Below the pieces are notes generated by a model that searched no databases, was not told where the DNA came from, and saw only the letters and a list, made by a program, of their open reading frames with translations. The position numbers were made by a program, and so were the translations under genes. From NCBI RefSeq assembly GCF_003991875.1, contig NZ_CP031423.1:186001-250000 (forward strand): a stretch of 64,000 bases of DNA. The letters run 5' to 3'. This stretch comes from Microbacterium lemovicicum (GTDB lineage: Bacteria; Actinomycetota; Actinomycetes; Actinomycetales; Microbacteriaceae). This document shows positions 34,223 through 41,767 of this stretch, piece by piece (the first letter of the stretch is position 1; each line of letters starts with the position of its first letter).

Positions 34223-35609
34223 TTTCTCGAACGCTCGTGGGATCCTTGCGCTTCAAACGGGCGGAGCGACCCGCCTGATCCTCGTAGTAGGCGCTCGACT
34301 GAGTGCGTCGAACGTCATTGAGAACGAGGCCGAGAACAGGCGTCGGGCTCGATTCCAGCGCGAGAAGTGTGCGCCGCAGCGCATCCCGTTTGGTGACCCG
34401 GCTTCGGACCACGATCACGATGCCATCCACGAGCGGGGCGAGCCAGAGGGGGTCGCTGACCGCCAGCACCGGGGGTGTATCGACGATGACGAAATCGTAC
34501 TGCTCGCGGGCCTCTGCGATCACACCGCGGAGCAGCTCCGAGGTGAGGATCTGGCCCGGATTCGGAGGCAGCACTCCAGACGTCAGTACCTGTGCACCGT
34601 CGTTGCCGAGCGGTTGCACCGCAACGTCCATCGTCGTCTCGCCGAGAAGAATCGATGTCAGGCCGACAGACCCCTCGAGTTGCGACAGGGTGGCGATGGA
34701 CGCTCGACGAAGGTCAGCGTCGATGAGAAGAACGGAGTTGCCCTGCTCCGCCAGGATCAGAGCCGTCGCGATGCTCATCGAAGACTTTCCGTCACCGGAG
34801 TGGGAAGAGGTGAACAAGAGGACCTTCTTAGCCCCATCGACGTTCGCGAAACGCAGACCGGCGACGAAGCTCCGCACAGATTCCGCCACCGCGCTTGTGG
34901 CGTCCGTCCGGATGACTCCAGGCAGCGACCGGCTGGAGCCGGTGGTGTACACATCGCCGAGCACAGCTATGTCTGAAACGGCAGCTATGTCCACGTGTGA
35001 AGAGAGGCGCGTCGCCAGAAGGCGCCGAAGGAGGGCGTATACGACACCTGCCACGAGCCCGGCCAATCCCCCCAGCAATGTGAGCAATCGGACATTCGGG
35101 GAAATGGGCGCGTTGGGGGGAGTGGCGGGCGTGATCGTTTCGATTCGCACCGCGGGCTGTGCATCATCGAACTGAGGTGAGAGGTCGCGAACCGCCACAG
35201 CCAGCTGGCTGCCGATCGCGTTGGCCACCGCAGCAGCGGTGTCGGCGTCGCGGCTCGTCACCCCGATCTCGAGCACCTGCGTGTTCAGGGGTGCCTGCAC
35301 AGATACCGACGTGGCCAGGGCCCTGGGCGTCGAATCGAGGCCCAGCCGATCAACCACCGGTTCGAGAACCGTGGGCGATGTTGCGACGAGTGCATACGTC
35401 TGGACGAGGTTCTGCACGTAATTCGACCCCTGAACGAGCTCGCTCGTACTCGCCCCTCGCGCGGGAATGATGACGACGTCAGCCTGAGCGCGGTACACCT
35501 TAGGCTGCACCGTCGCGTAGCCGAAACCGGCTCCGGCACCGATGGCGGCCAACAGCAAAATGATCCACCAGCTTCGTCGCAAAGAGGCGATGTACTCGTG
35601 CAGTGTCAT
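34206..35609 (-). CDS. Chain-length regulator fused to a BY-kinase (Wzz/CapAB-like)
   Basis: A 467-residue protein. The Wzz part (about 1-200) has two membrane helices (WWIILLLAAIGAGAGFGYA at 14-32; LLTLLGGLAGLVAGVVYALL at 175-194) around an outer domain. The cytoplasmic kinase has Walker A SSHSGDGKSS (268-277), Walker A' VLLIDADLRRA (about 293-303) and Walker B YDFVIVDTPP (371-380). The C-terminal Tyr cluster is reduced to SSAYYEDQ (Y441, Y442), fewer than in Wzc but normal for actinobacteria. These proteins control polymer length and export by phosphorylation cycles. The partner phosphatase is probably the gene at 39650. It is transcribed divergently from 35900 and overlaps the GT39-type gene downstream. 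Confidence 0.92.
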   Translation of the reverse strand: MTLHEYIASLRRSWWIILLLAAIGAGAGFGYATVQPKVYRAQADVVIIPARGASTSELVQGSNYVQNLVQTYALVATSPTVLEPVVDRLGLDSTPRALATSVSVQAPLNTQVLEIGVTSRDADTAAAVANAIGSQLAVAVRDLSPQFDDAQPAVRIETITPATPPNAPISPNVRLLTLLGGLAGLVAGVVYALLRRLLATRLSSHVDIAAVSDIAVLGDVYTTGSSRSLPGVIRTDATSAVAESVRSFVAGLRFANVDGAKKVLLFTSSHSGDGKSSMSIATALILAEQGNSVLLIDADLRRASIATLSQLEGSVGLTSILLGETTMDVAVQPLGNDGAQVLTSGVLPPNPGQILTSELLRGVIAEAREQYDFVIVDTPPVLAVSDPLWLAPLVDGIVIVVRSRVTKRDALRRTLLALESSPTPVLGLVLNDVRRTQSSAYYEDQAGRSARLKRKDPTSVRENVSRR

Positions 35610-35830
35610 GTGACGGTTCGATTCGTGAGTGACGGCGACAAGCGTGTGCCGATGCAGTTGCTACATTCTGTCTGGTAGACGAGCAGACACGGAATCGGGC
35701 GGCGCCAGGTCTCGACCGTCGAGCGCCGAGTCGGCCTGCCGATCTTCACCTCATGCCACACCGACCGCGCTCGGCCATGTTGGGAGAAACATACCGCGAC
35801 CGGTAGCATGGGTGCTTGGGGACTGCGCTC

Positions 35831-35878
35831 ATGGGGATGGGCGCCATCTGGCATTGCTTACGAGCGTCGCCTGGATGA
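35831..35878 (+). CDS. Putative 15-residue leader ORF before GT2-GtrA copy 2
   Basis: ATG at 35831, preceded by TTGGGGA about 8 bases upstream, encodes MGMGAIWHCLRASPG and stops at 35876-35878. The downstream gene starts at 35900, with its own CTGGGGG element between. It is in the same frame as that gene but separated from it by the stop. It may be a regulatory leader; chance occurrence is equally plausible. The rest of the 290-bp divergent gap (35610-35899) shows only a weak promoter-like TTGGGA / TAGCAT pair near 35782-35810. Confidence 0.2.
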   Translation: MGMGAIWHCLRASPG

Positions 35879-35899
35879 GTTCGGACTGGGGGCTGCACC

Positions 35900-37042
35900 A
35901 TGAATCTGACTGTGATCGTGCCGACGTTCAACGAGGCGCCGAATGTGCGCCCGCTTGTTGAGCGCATCGGCACAGCCGTGGGTGGTCTCGAGGCGGAGAT
36001 CCTCTTCGTCGATGACAGCAACGACGACACGCCTGAGGTCATCCGGGCGGTGGCCGCCTCCTCGGGGCTTCCCGTGCGCGTCATCCATCGTGAGCGACCT
36101 AAGGGCGGGCTGGGCGGCGCCGTCGTCGAAGGCCTCAAGGCTGCCTCTTCGGATTTCTGCCTCGTCATGGACGGTGACCTTCAACACCCACCTGAGAAGA
36201 TCCCTGTGCTATTCGAGAGGGCATCCCGCGGAGATGTGGATGTCGTCGTTGCGTCGCGTTATGTGGAGGACGGTTCCTCGCACGGTCTGTCGGATCGATC
36301 CCGTGTACTCGTGTCGCGGGCATCGACGGTGCTGACACGGGCGATGTTCCCCATCCGTCTCAAAGATGTGTCCGACCCTATGACCGGATTCTTCTTGGTC
36401 GACCGTCGATCCCTGCCGCTGGACGATCTACAGCCTCGCGGGTTCAAAATTTTGCTCGAGATGTTGGCGAGAACGACTCTCCGGGTTGCGGAAGTGCCGT
36501 TCCACTTCGCCGACCGCCACGGCGGGGAGTCGAAGGCATCCTTTGCGCAGGGGCTCCATTTCCTGGCGCAGCTCACAGCGTTGCGGTTCGGCAAAATGTC
36601 GTCCTTCGCCATCATCGGGGGCCTCGGCGCGCTCGCGAACATCGCCATCGTGTGGGGGCTGACGCGTTTCGGCATGAATTACGTCGTAGCGGCGGTCATC
36701 GCTGCCGAGGTCACCATCGTGGCCAACTTCCTGCTGATGGAACGTTTCGTCTTCCAAGACATGCGCAATCAGGCGTCGAGTATTCGATCGCGCTTCGCAA
36801 AGTCCTTCGCCTTCAACAATGCGGAAGCGGTCATACGCATCCCCATCATGGCTCTCATGGTGAGCAGCGGGCACATCTCAAGTGTGATCGCGACCGCGAT
36901 CACGCTTGCAGCCGCATTCGTTGTGCGATTCCTCTTCCACTCGCTTGTCGTGTACGCGCCCCGCCGCGCGCGTGGGACCTCCCGTCGAGTGGCTCGAGAG
37001 CGCGAACTCGATCTGCCTGCTCTCGCTCCTGGAGAACTGTGA
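35900..37042 (+). CDS. GT2 polyprenyl-phosphate sugar synthase fused to a GtrA-like membrane domain (copy 2)
   Basis: A 380-residue paralogue of the gene at 7333, with the same layout and roughly two thirds identical residues by eye. Shared landmarks are VPTFNEAPN, VMDGDLQHPPE, RLKDVSDPMTGFF, DDLQPRGFKILLE, and the GtrA-type segment VANFLLMERFVFQDM. Even the C-terminal APGEL is kept. The N-terminal domain should load a sugar from an NDP-sugar onto polyprenyl phosphate; the four-helix GtrA part may help flip or hold the product. The ATG at 35900 has CTGGGGG 8 bases upstream. The stop overlaps the flippase gene as GTGA. Having two such enzymes suggests two donors or two acceptors, or a duplication that brackets the locus. 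Confidence 0.9.
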   Translation: MNLTVIVPTFNEAPNVRPLVERIGTAVGGLEAEILFVDDSNDDTPEVIRAVAASSGLPVRVIHRERPKGGLGGAVVEGLKAASSDFCLVMDGDLQHPPEKIPVLFERASRGDVDVVVASRYVEDGSSHGLSDRSRVLVSRASTVLTRAMFPIRLKDVSDPMTGFFLVDRRSLPLDDLQPRGFKILLEMLARTTLRVAEVPFHFADRHGGESKASFAQGLHFLAQLTALRFGKMSSFAIIGGLGALANIAIVWGLTRFGMNYVVAAVIAAEVTIVANFLLMERFVFQDMRNQASSIRSRFAKSFAFNNAEAVIRIPIMALMVSSGHISSVIATAITLAAAFVVRFLFHSLVVYAPRRARGTSRRVARERELDLPALAPGEL

Positions 37043-38507
37043 ACGCCTCGCCACGGCGACAGCCGTCCGTCGTGAAGAGGGACTCTCCCGGTTCGCCGGC
37101 GACCGTGGTGGTGGAAGAGGTGGCCGACCCGACGTCCGCAACGCTCACCGTCGAAGAGGACGTCGCCACCGATGCGGGCCAGACGAAACGACTGGGTACG
37201 CGAAACGGCGTTCTGAGGTCTGTCGGCGCCAGTGCTGCCGCGCGTTTCGCTGTCATGCCGATCAGCGCTTTCCTGGGAATCATCGTCACGCGACTCCTCA
37301 TAGAGAATTACGGCGAGGCAACGTACGCGCAGTACATACTCCTCGTTAGCGTCGGCGCTCTCATCCCTTTCGCTGATCTCGGTGTCGGCGCCGCCATCAT
37401 GAATGCAGCCGCAGGCGCGAAGAATCCGAGAACGGATGCGCACCTGCGCTCCGTGCTCGTCGCCTGCATCCGCGTCCTCGCCTCCTCGGCGATCGTCATC
37501 ATCCTCGTCGCGGTGGCAATCTACGCTCTCGGTGCGTGGCCGGCCCTTCTCGGCGAGGGACTGACTCCATCAACCGGTGGACTCGCGGCGACGCTGTGTC
37601 TTGTCGTCTTCGGGTTCTCGGTGCTGACATCCTTCGGTCAGCGCATCATGATCGCACTCGGCTTGAACAGCACGGTCATCCTCCTCCAGGTTCTGCAGAC
37701 GCCCATCGTGCTCCTCGTGCTCTGGACCGTCATCAGCACCGGGGTAGTGGAGGCTACATCGCCGTCGTCTCCTACCTGGCGACGTTCCTGATCGGCATCG
37801 TGGTCCTGATCATTGCTGCGCGGAAGATCAGACCCGCCGTGGGTCGTGCGATGCGCGAGGCTGTCACTCCTGGCGTGCGCGGAGCGCGAGTATTCGACAC
37901 CGCGTGGCCGCAACTCGTCATGATGGTCGCTCTGCCTCTCGCGATGGCGTCCGATCGACTCGTTCTGAGCCACCTCAGCACGCTCCAGGCGCTGACCGAA
38001 TACAGTCTCGCTGCCCAGATGTTCATGCCGTTGTACGGAGCGGTTGCCGCGGCCGGCATGTCCTTGTGGCCGGTGTTCGCACGCGCGCGCCAGACAGGGC
38101 AGCGGAGCCCCGTGTCGCCCTTCGCCATGTCAGCGGCTTTCGCCGGATTCGGCTTGGTCGCCGCCTCAGTGATGATGCTGCTCTCCGGCTGGCTCGCTGA
38201 GATCGCGTCGGGGGGAGTCATCTCGCTCGGCTGGCCCATTCTGGTGATGTTCGTTATCTATGTCACGGTCCAGGCGGCGAAGTATCCGTTCGGAGCCTTC
38301 CTGACGGATGCCAAAGGCCTTCGTTTCCAGGCGTACTGCGTCCTGCTCCTGCTACCCATCAATCTCGGACTGACACTGCTGCTCACCCCCCTCCTCGGCG
38401 CCCCAGGCCCTCTCATCGGCTCGGTCATCGGGGTCGTTCTCTGTCAGATGATCCCCAACGCCATCATGGTGCGCAGGCGTCTGAAGGGGACGGAGGCACC
38501 GCGATGA
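37039..38507 (+). pseudogene. Wzx-like polysaccharide flippase gene interrupted by a one-base frameshift
   Basis: A GTG at 37039, coupled as GTGA to the gene before it, opens a frame encoding a basic N-terminus. Membrane helices follow (e.g. FAVMPISAFLGIIVTRLLIE, VGALIPFADLGVGAAIMNAA) as in the Wzx/MATE flippases of polysaccharide loci. The frame runs into a stop at 37789-37791. The same protein continues in the -1 frame from about 37745 (GGYIAVVSYLATFLIGIVVL) to 38507. The join falls in GGGG at 37741-37744: adding one G restores a smooth ISTGGSGGYIAVVSYL. Read through, the protein has about 490 residues, normal for Wzx. It is either a real inactivating deletion, a slippage site, or a sequencing error. 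The stop overlaps the acyltransferase start as ATGA. Confidence 0.85.
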
Positions 38508-39559
38508 CGTCGTCGGCGCTGGCTCCGGCCACAGGACGCCTCGAGTGGGTTGATGTGGCCAAGGGCATAGCCATCACTCTCGTGGTCCTCTTCCATGCGG
38601 TCATCTTCCTGACAGACATCGGCCTTGCCGGATTCTGGGCCAAGCTCAGCGGCCCACTCGACACGTTCCGGATGCCGCTCTTCTTCTTCACAGCGGGGCT
38701 CTTCGCGCAGAACCTGCTTCGAGCCCCGTTACTTGAGGTTTTCCGTCGGAGGTCCGCCAAACTCGTCTGGCTCTACCTTCTCTGGTCCGCGGTATGGGCG
38801 GTCGTCTTCCAATTCCTGCCGGTCTACCGCGACACCGACGGTCAGACGATGTCGCCGATTCTGCTGTGGCTCCGAGCGCTGGTGCTGCCGAACGAGAGTC
38901 TCTGGTTCCTATATGCCCTGGCCCTGTACTTCGTCGCAGCCCGGGTGATCCGGCCCCTACCGATGTGGGTTCAGCTGGTCTTGGCGGGAGCGATTTCCGT
39001 CATCGTGGGATCAGCGATCATCGATTGGGGCAACTCACCGTGGGAGAAGACGCTGACTTACTTCTTCTTCTTCCTCTTGGCCGTTCATTTCGGTCCGAGG
39101 ATCCGTCATACGGCTCCCGGCATCCGTTGGTGGGCAGCCGTCGCGGTCATGGTCGGTTACGGCGTGCTACTCGCCGTCGCCCTGCGTCTCGACCTGCTTG
39201 CAATGCCGGGTACTCGTCTCGTTCTCGGTGTGGCGGGAGTGGCGGCCGGCATCGGTCTGTCTGTCCTCATCGGGCGAGCGCAGCGGCTGCGCTGGGTGTC
39301 CCTGCTCGGCAAGAACACTTTGCCTGTATATGTCCTGCACTTCTACGTCGTCCTGGGTGGAGTGGCTGTACTCGCCCAGATCCGGGCCACCGCTGAACCA
39401 TTCAGTGCGGTATGGGTGCCGGCTCTGACGGCCGCGGGCATACTTGTGAGCCTTGGCATCCATCGGGTGAGCCGTCGCGTACCGGGCCTATGGGATCTGC
39501 CGCGCAAATGGCGGTACCCGGTTGCCGCCGACTCGGTTGCGAGCAAACGTCTGACGTAG
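38504..39559 (+). CDS. Acyltransferase 3 family membrane protein
   Basis: A 351-residue integral membrane acyltransferase with about ten hydrophobic segments. It opens with RLEWVDVAKGIAITLVVLFH, the 'R-x-x-W-x-D-x-x-KG-x-x-I-x-x-V-x-x-H' start of the family with the essential His, then DTFRMPLFFFTAGLFAQ, where R-x-PLFFF is the second conserved block. These proteins add acetyl or other acyl groups to sugars on the outer face of the membrane. The ATG overlaps the flippase stop as ATGA, so it is co-translated with it and probably decorates the locus polysaccharide. The acyl donor and target sugar are unknown. Confidence 0.9.
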   Translation: MTSSALAPATGRLEWVDVAKGIAITLVVLFHAVIFLTDIGLAGFWAKLSGPLDTFRMPLFFFTAGLFAQNLLRAPLLEVFRRRSAKLVWLYLLWSAVWAVVFQFLPVYRDTDGQTMSPILLWLRALVLPNESLWFLYALALYFVAARVIRPLPMWVQLVLAGAISVIVGSAIIDWGNSPWEKTLTYFFFFLLAVHFGPRIRHTAPGIRWWAAVAVMVGYGVLLAVALRLDLLAMPGTRLVLGVAGVAAGIGLSVLIGRAQRLRWVSLLGKNTLPVYVLHFYVVLGGVAVLAQIRATAEPFSAVWVPALTAAGILVSLGIHRVSRRVPGLWDLPRKWRYPVAADSVASKRLT

Positions 39560-39649
39560 CTACGACATTTCACCGCGTCGCGGGCGCTTCAGACGCCGTT
39601 GTCGTCACATCTCCGCCTGCGCCGCAACACCAGAGGAGTGCAAAAGATC

Positions 39650-40279
39650 TTGGCTGATGGAGTTCTGTTCGTTTGCTCGGCCAATGTGTGCCGGTCCCCG
39701 ATGATGCAATTCGCTTACCAACAAACACTCGGCGACTCACTCTCCGCCTGGCCTGTCGTGAGCAGAGGCGTGCGAGTGATGGAGGCGATGCCGATCTGCT
39801 CCGTCGTTGCCGAGATGTTGCCTGACGCCCCTACGGCCGCTCACTCCTCACGGCAGGTGAGCGAACGCGTTGTAGGAAGGGCTGCACTGGTTATCGCGAC
39901 GACGACGGCGGAGTCCGCTGTTCTCGCCCAGGTGAGTCCGGAGGCGCGGCATCGGACGTTCACGTTCCAGCAAGCGCTTTCCCTCGCTGCGCGACCCGCC
40001 ACGGACGACGAGATCGAGCGTGCTCGCGCTGGGCTGGCGCACGGAAGTCAACCTCTCGTGGAGATCGTTCATCTTCTGAACAGGCGACGGGGCACGGAGA
40101 GCGAGATGCCGAAGAGGTCGGGATTGCGGATCGGTGTGCCGTTCTCGGACTCCGACAACTTCTTCGACGTCCACGGCGATCGCAATAGTCGACACCGGAA
40201 AGCGCTCAAGACCCTGCGCAAGGACGTCGAGGACTTCGCCACGCACATGAGGCATCTCGCCCGCGCAATGGGAGCGTGA
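39650..40279 (+). CDS. Low-molecular-weight protein-tyrosine-phosphatase family protein
   Basis: A 209-residue protein with the phosphatase P-loop VLFVCSANVCRSPMM near its start (C-x5-R, about C9-R15). It is longer than the usual ~150 residues. The general-acid DP motif near the C-terminus is not seen in its usual form; GVPFSDSDNFFDVHGDR stands where it would be expected. By analogy with Wzb/CapC pairs it should dephosphorylate the BY-kinase at 34206. The start is unsure: TTG at 39650 has AGGAG about 11 bases upstream and puts the P-loop at the usual distance; GTG 39638 and TTG 39599 are alternatives. It follows the acyltransferase gene by 90 bp. Confidence 0.8.
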   Translation: MADGVLFVCSANVCRSPMMQFAYQQTLGDSLSAWPVVSRGVRVMEAMPICSVVAEMLPDAPTAAHSSRQVSERVVGRAALVIATTTAESAVLAQVSPEARHRTFTFQQALSLAARPATDDEIERARAGLAHGSQPLVEIVHLLNRRRGTESEMPKRSGLRIGVPFSDSDNFFDVHGDRNSRHRKALKTLRKDVEDFATHMRHLARAMGA

Positions 40280-40286
40280 GAAAAGG

Positions 40287-40317
40287 CGCCGCCCCTCCGA
40301 ATTCCGGAGGGGCGGCG
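40287..40317 (-). terminator. Strong terminator between convergent genes
   Basis: CGCCGCCCCTCCG and CGGAGGGGCGGCG form a perfect 13-bp stem over a 5-base loop. Read on the minus strand it is followed by CCTTTT, so it mainly serves the glycosyltransferase gene at 40337. It may also stop transcripts of the phosphatase gene on the plus strand. Confidence 0.85.
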
Positions 40318-40336
40318 TCATCACGTCAGCGCTGGT

Positions 40337-41590
40337 TCAGGAGAAGTCCCACTCCTCAGCGGTGCGCTTCGCGCGACGTCCGAGCTTGTGCATCGACTCG
40401 CCGGCGGCGAGGCGCTGCGCGAGGTCCTCGTAGCCGTCGGCGACGTCGTCCCAGCGGAAGGCCACCTCGGCCCGACGCTGGTTGCCGGCGGCGAGACGGT
40501 CTACGGCTTCCGGCTCGTTCTCGAGCGTGGAGAAGTGCGTGACGAGGTCGGTCGAGTCGACGAAGAACCAGGCCTGGTCGTCGAGCACCTCGCGGTTGAA
40601 CTGCACGTCGTAGCCGATGACCGCGGTGCGGGCGCCCATGGCGCGCAGCAGTGACGGGTTGGTGCCGCCCACGGAGTGGCCGTGGACGTACGTGTAGGCG
40701 TGCGCGTACAGCGCGTCGAGGAGGTCCTGGTCGAAGACGCCGCCGAGGAAGATGATGCGCGGGTCGTCACCGGCCGCGTTGCGGATCGACTCGGTGTAGC
40801 CGGCGCTGTAGGGCGCCGAGCCCACGACGACCAGCGGCATCCGTGCGCTGCTGCGCTGGTATCCCTCGACGATCTCGAGGACGTGGTTCTCGGGCTCGAA
40901 GCGGGCGACCACCAGGTGATAGCCGTTCGGACGCAGCCCCAGACCCTCGATGCCGTCGGTCGGGACGTCGTTGATGATGGGCGCGCCGTAGCGGAGCAGC
41001 TCGGTCGGAACGCGGAACTGGTGCGCGTAGTACGCGGCGATGCCGGGGGCGTCCGCGATCAGCGCGTCGGCGGTGCGGACTCCGAAGAGCTCGGCGCCAC
41101 GGTAATAGGCCTTGCCGCGGGCGCCCCACTTCGACCGGCGCCACTCCAGGCCGTCCATGTGGAGGGCGGTCGGGATGCCGCGGGCACGCAGCATCGGCAG
41201 GAACGGCGAGTTCGCGGCGTTGAAGACGAAGGCCGCGTCGGGGCGGCGGTGCGCGAGGGCGTGCAGTGTCGACAGGCCGGTGTGGCTCAGCGTCTCGAGC
41301 TGCTTCTGCGCGACGGCCGGCAGGTGCACGACCTCCATGCCGAGGTAGCTCTTCTCGCGCGACTCAGACCCGCGGGTGTAGACCCGGACGCGGTGGCCGC
41401 GCTCGACGAGACGCTTGCCGACCTCCTCGACGGCGGTCTCGAAGCCACCGTAGGCGGCCGGCACGCCGCGCGTGCCGACCATCGCGATCGACAGCTGAGC
41501 GGTGCGACGGCGCGCGCGGGTGGTGATGACGGGCGCGGAATGCGTCTCCGTCGCGGTGATGATTTCGGTTCGATCGTGTGCGATGACCAT
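40337..41590 (-). CDS. Glycosyltransferase with an N-terminal DUF1972 domain (GT4, rhamnosyltransferase-like)
   Basis: A 417-residue GT-B transferase. After an ~30-residue tail it has AMVGTRGVPAAYGGFETAVE, the DUF1972 signature of transferases such as Cps2T, which add the second sugar, often rhamnose, to the undecaprenyl-linked primer. TALHMDGLEWRRSKWGARGK and YVHGHSVGGTNPSLLRAMGA follow; the latter holds the donor-site residues. The ATG at 41590 has AGGAAG upstream. The initiating sugar-phosphate transferase gene lies 177 bp upstream on the same strand, which fits a first-then-second sugar order. Rhamnose as donor is an inference from relatives. Confidence 0.9.
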   Translation of the reverse strand: MVIAHDRTEIITATETHSAPVITTRARRRTAQLSIAMVGTRGVPAAYGGFETAVEEVGKRLVERGHRVRVYTRGSESREKSYLGMEVVHLPAVAQKQLETLSHTGLSTLHALAHRRPDAAFVFNAANSPFLPMLRARGIPTALHMDGLEWRRSKWGARGKAYYRGAELFGVRTADALIADAPGIAAYYAHQFRVPTELLRYGAPIINDVPTDGIEGLGLRPNGYHLVVARFEPENHVLEIVEGYQRSSARMPLVVVGSAPYSAGYTESIRNAAGDDPRIIFLGGVFDQDLLDALYAHAYTYVHGHSVGGTNPSLLRAMGARTAVIGYDVQFNREVLDDQAWFFVDSTDLVTHFSTLENEPEAVDRLAAGNQRRAEVAFRWDDVADGYEDLAQRLAAGESMHKLGRRAKRTAEEWDFS

Positions 41591-41767
41591 TGTCAGCTTC
41601 TTCCTGGCAGGTTCGTGCTCGAGCAGGTGACAGGGGAGAGGGAGGACCCACGGCCACCGCGGTCGGCGCGAAGAACGCGCACGTATCGCAGCCGACATGT
41701 GGGGGACACACCGGGGATGGTGGCCGTGGATCCGGTTCGGGAAATCTGTGTGGCGGTGCTGTTCATG

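Noticed and set aside
36652-37038. Upstream extension of the flippase frame into the GT2-GtrA gene
   Set aside because: That part overlaps the coding sequence of the preceding gene in another frame and has no family features; GTG 37039 is coupled to its stop.
37741-37744. Phase-variable poly-G tract in the flippase gene
   Set aside because: Four or five Gs are too short for high-rate slippage, so I describe it as a frameshift or possible sequencing error and not as an established switch.
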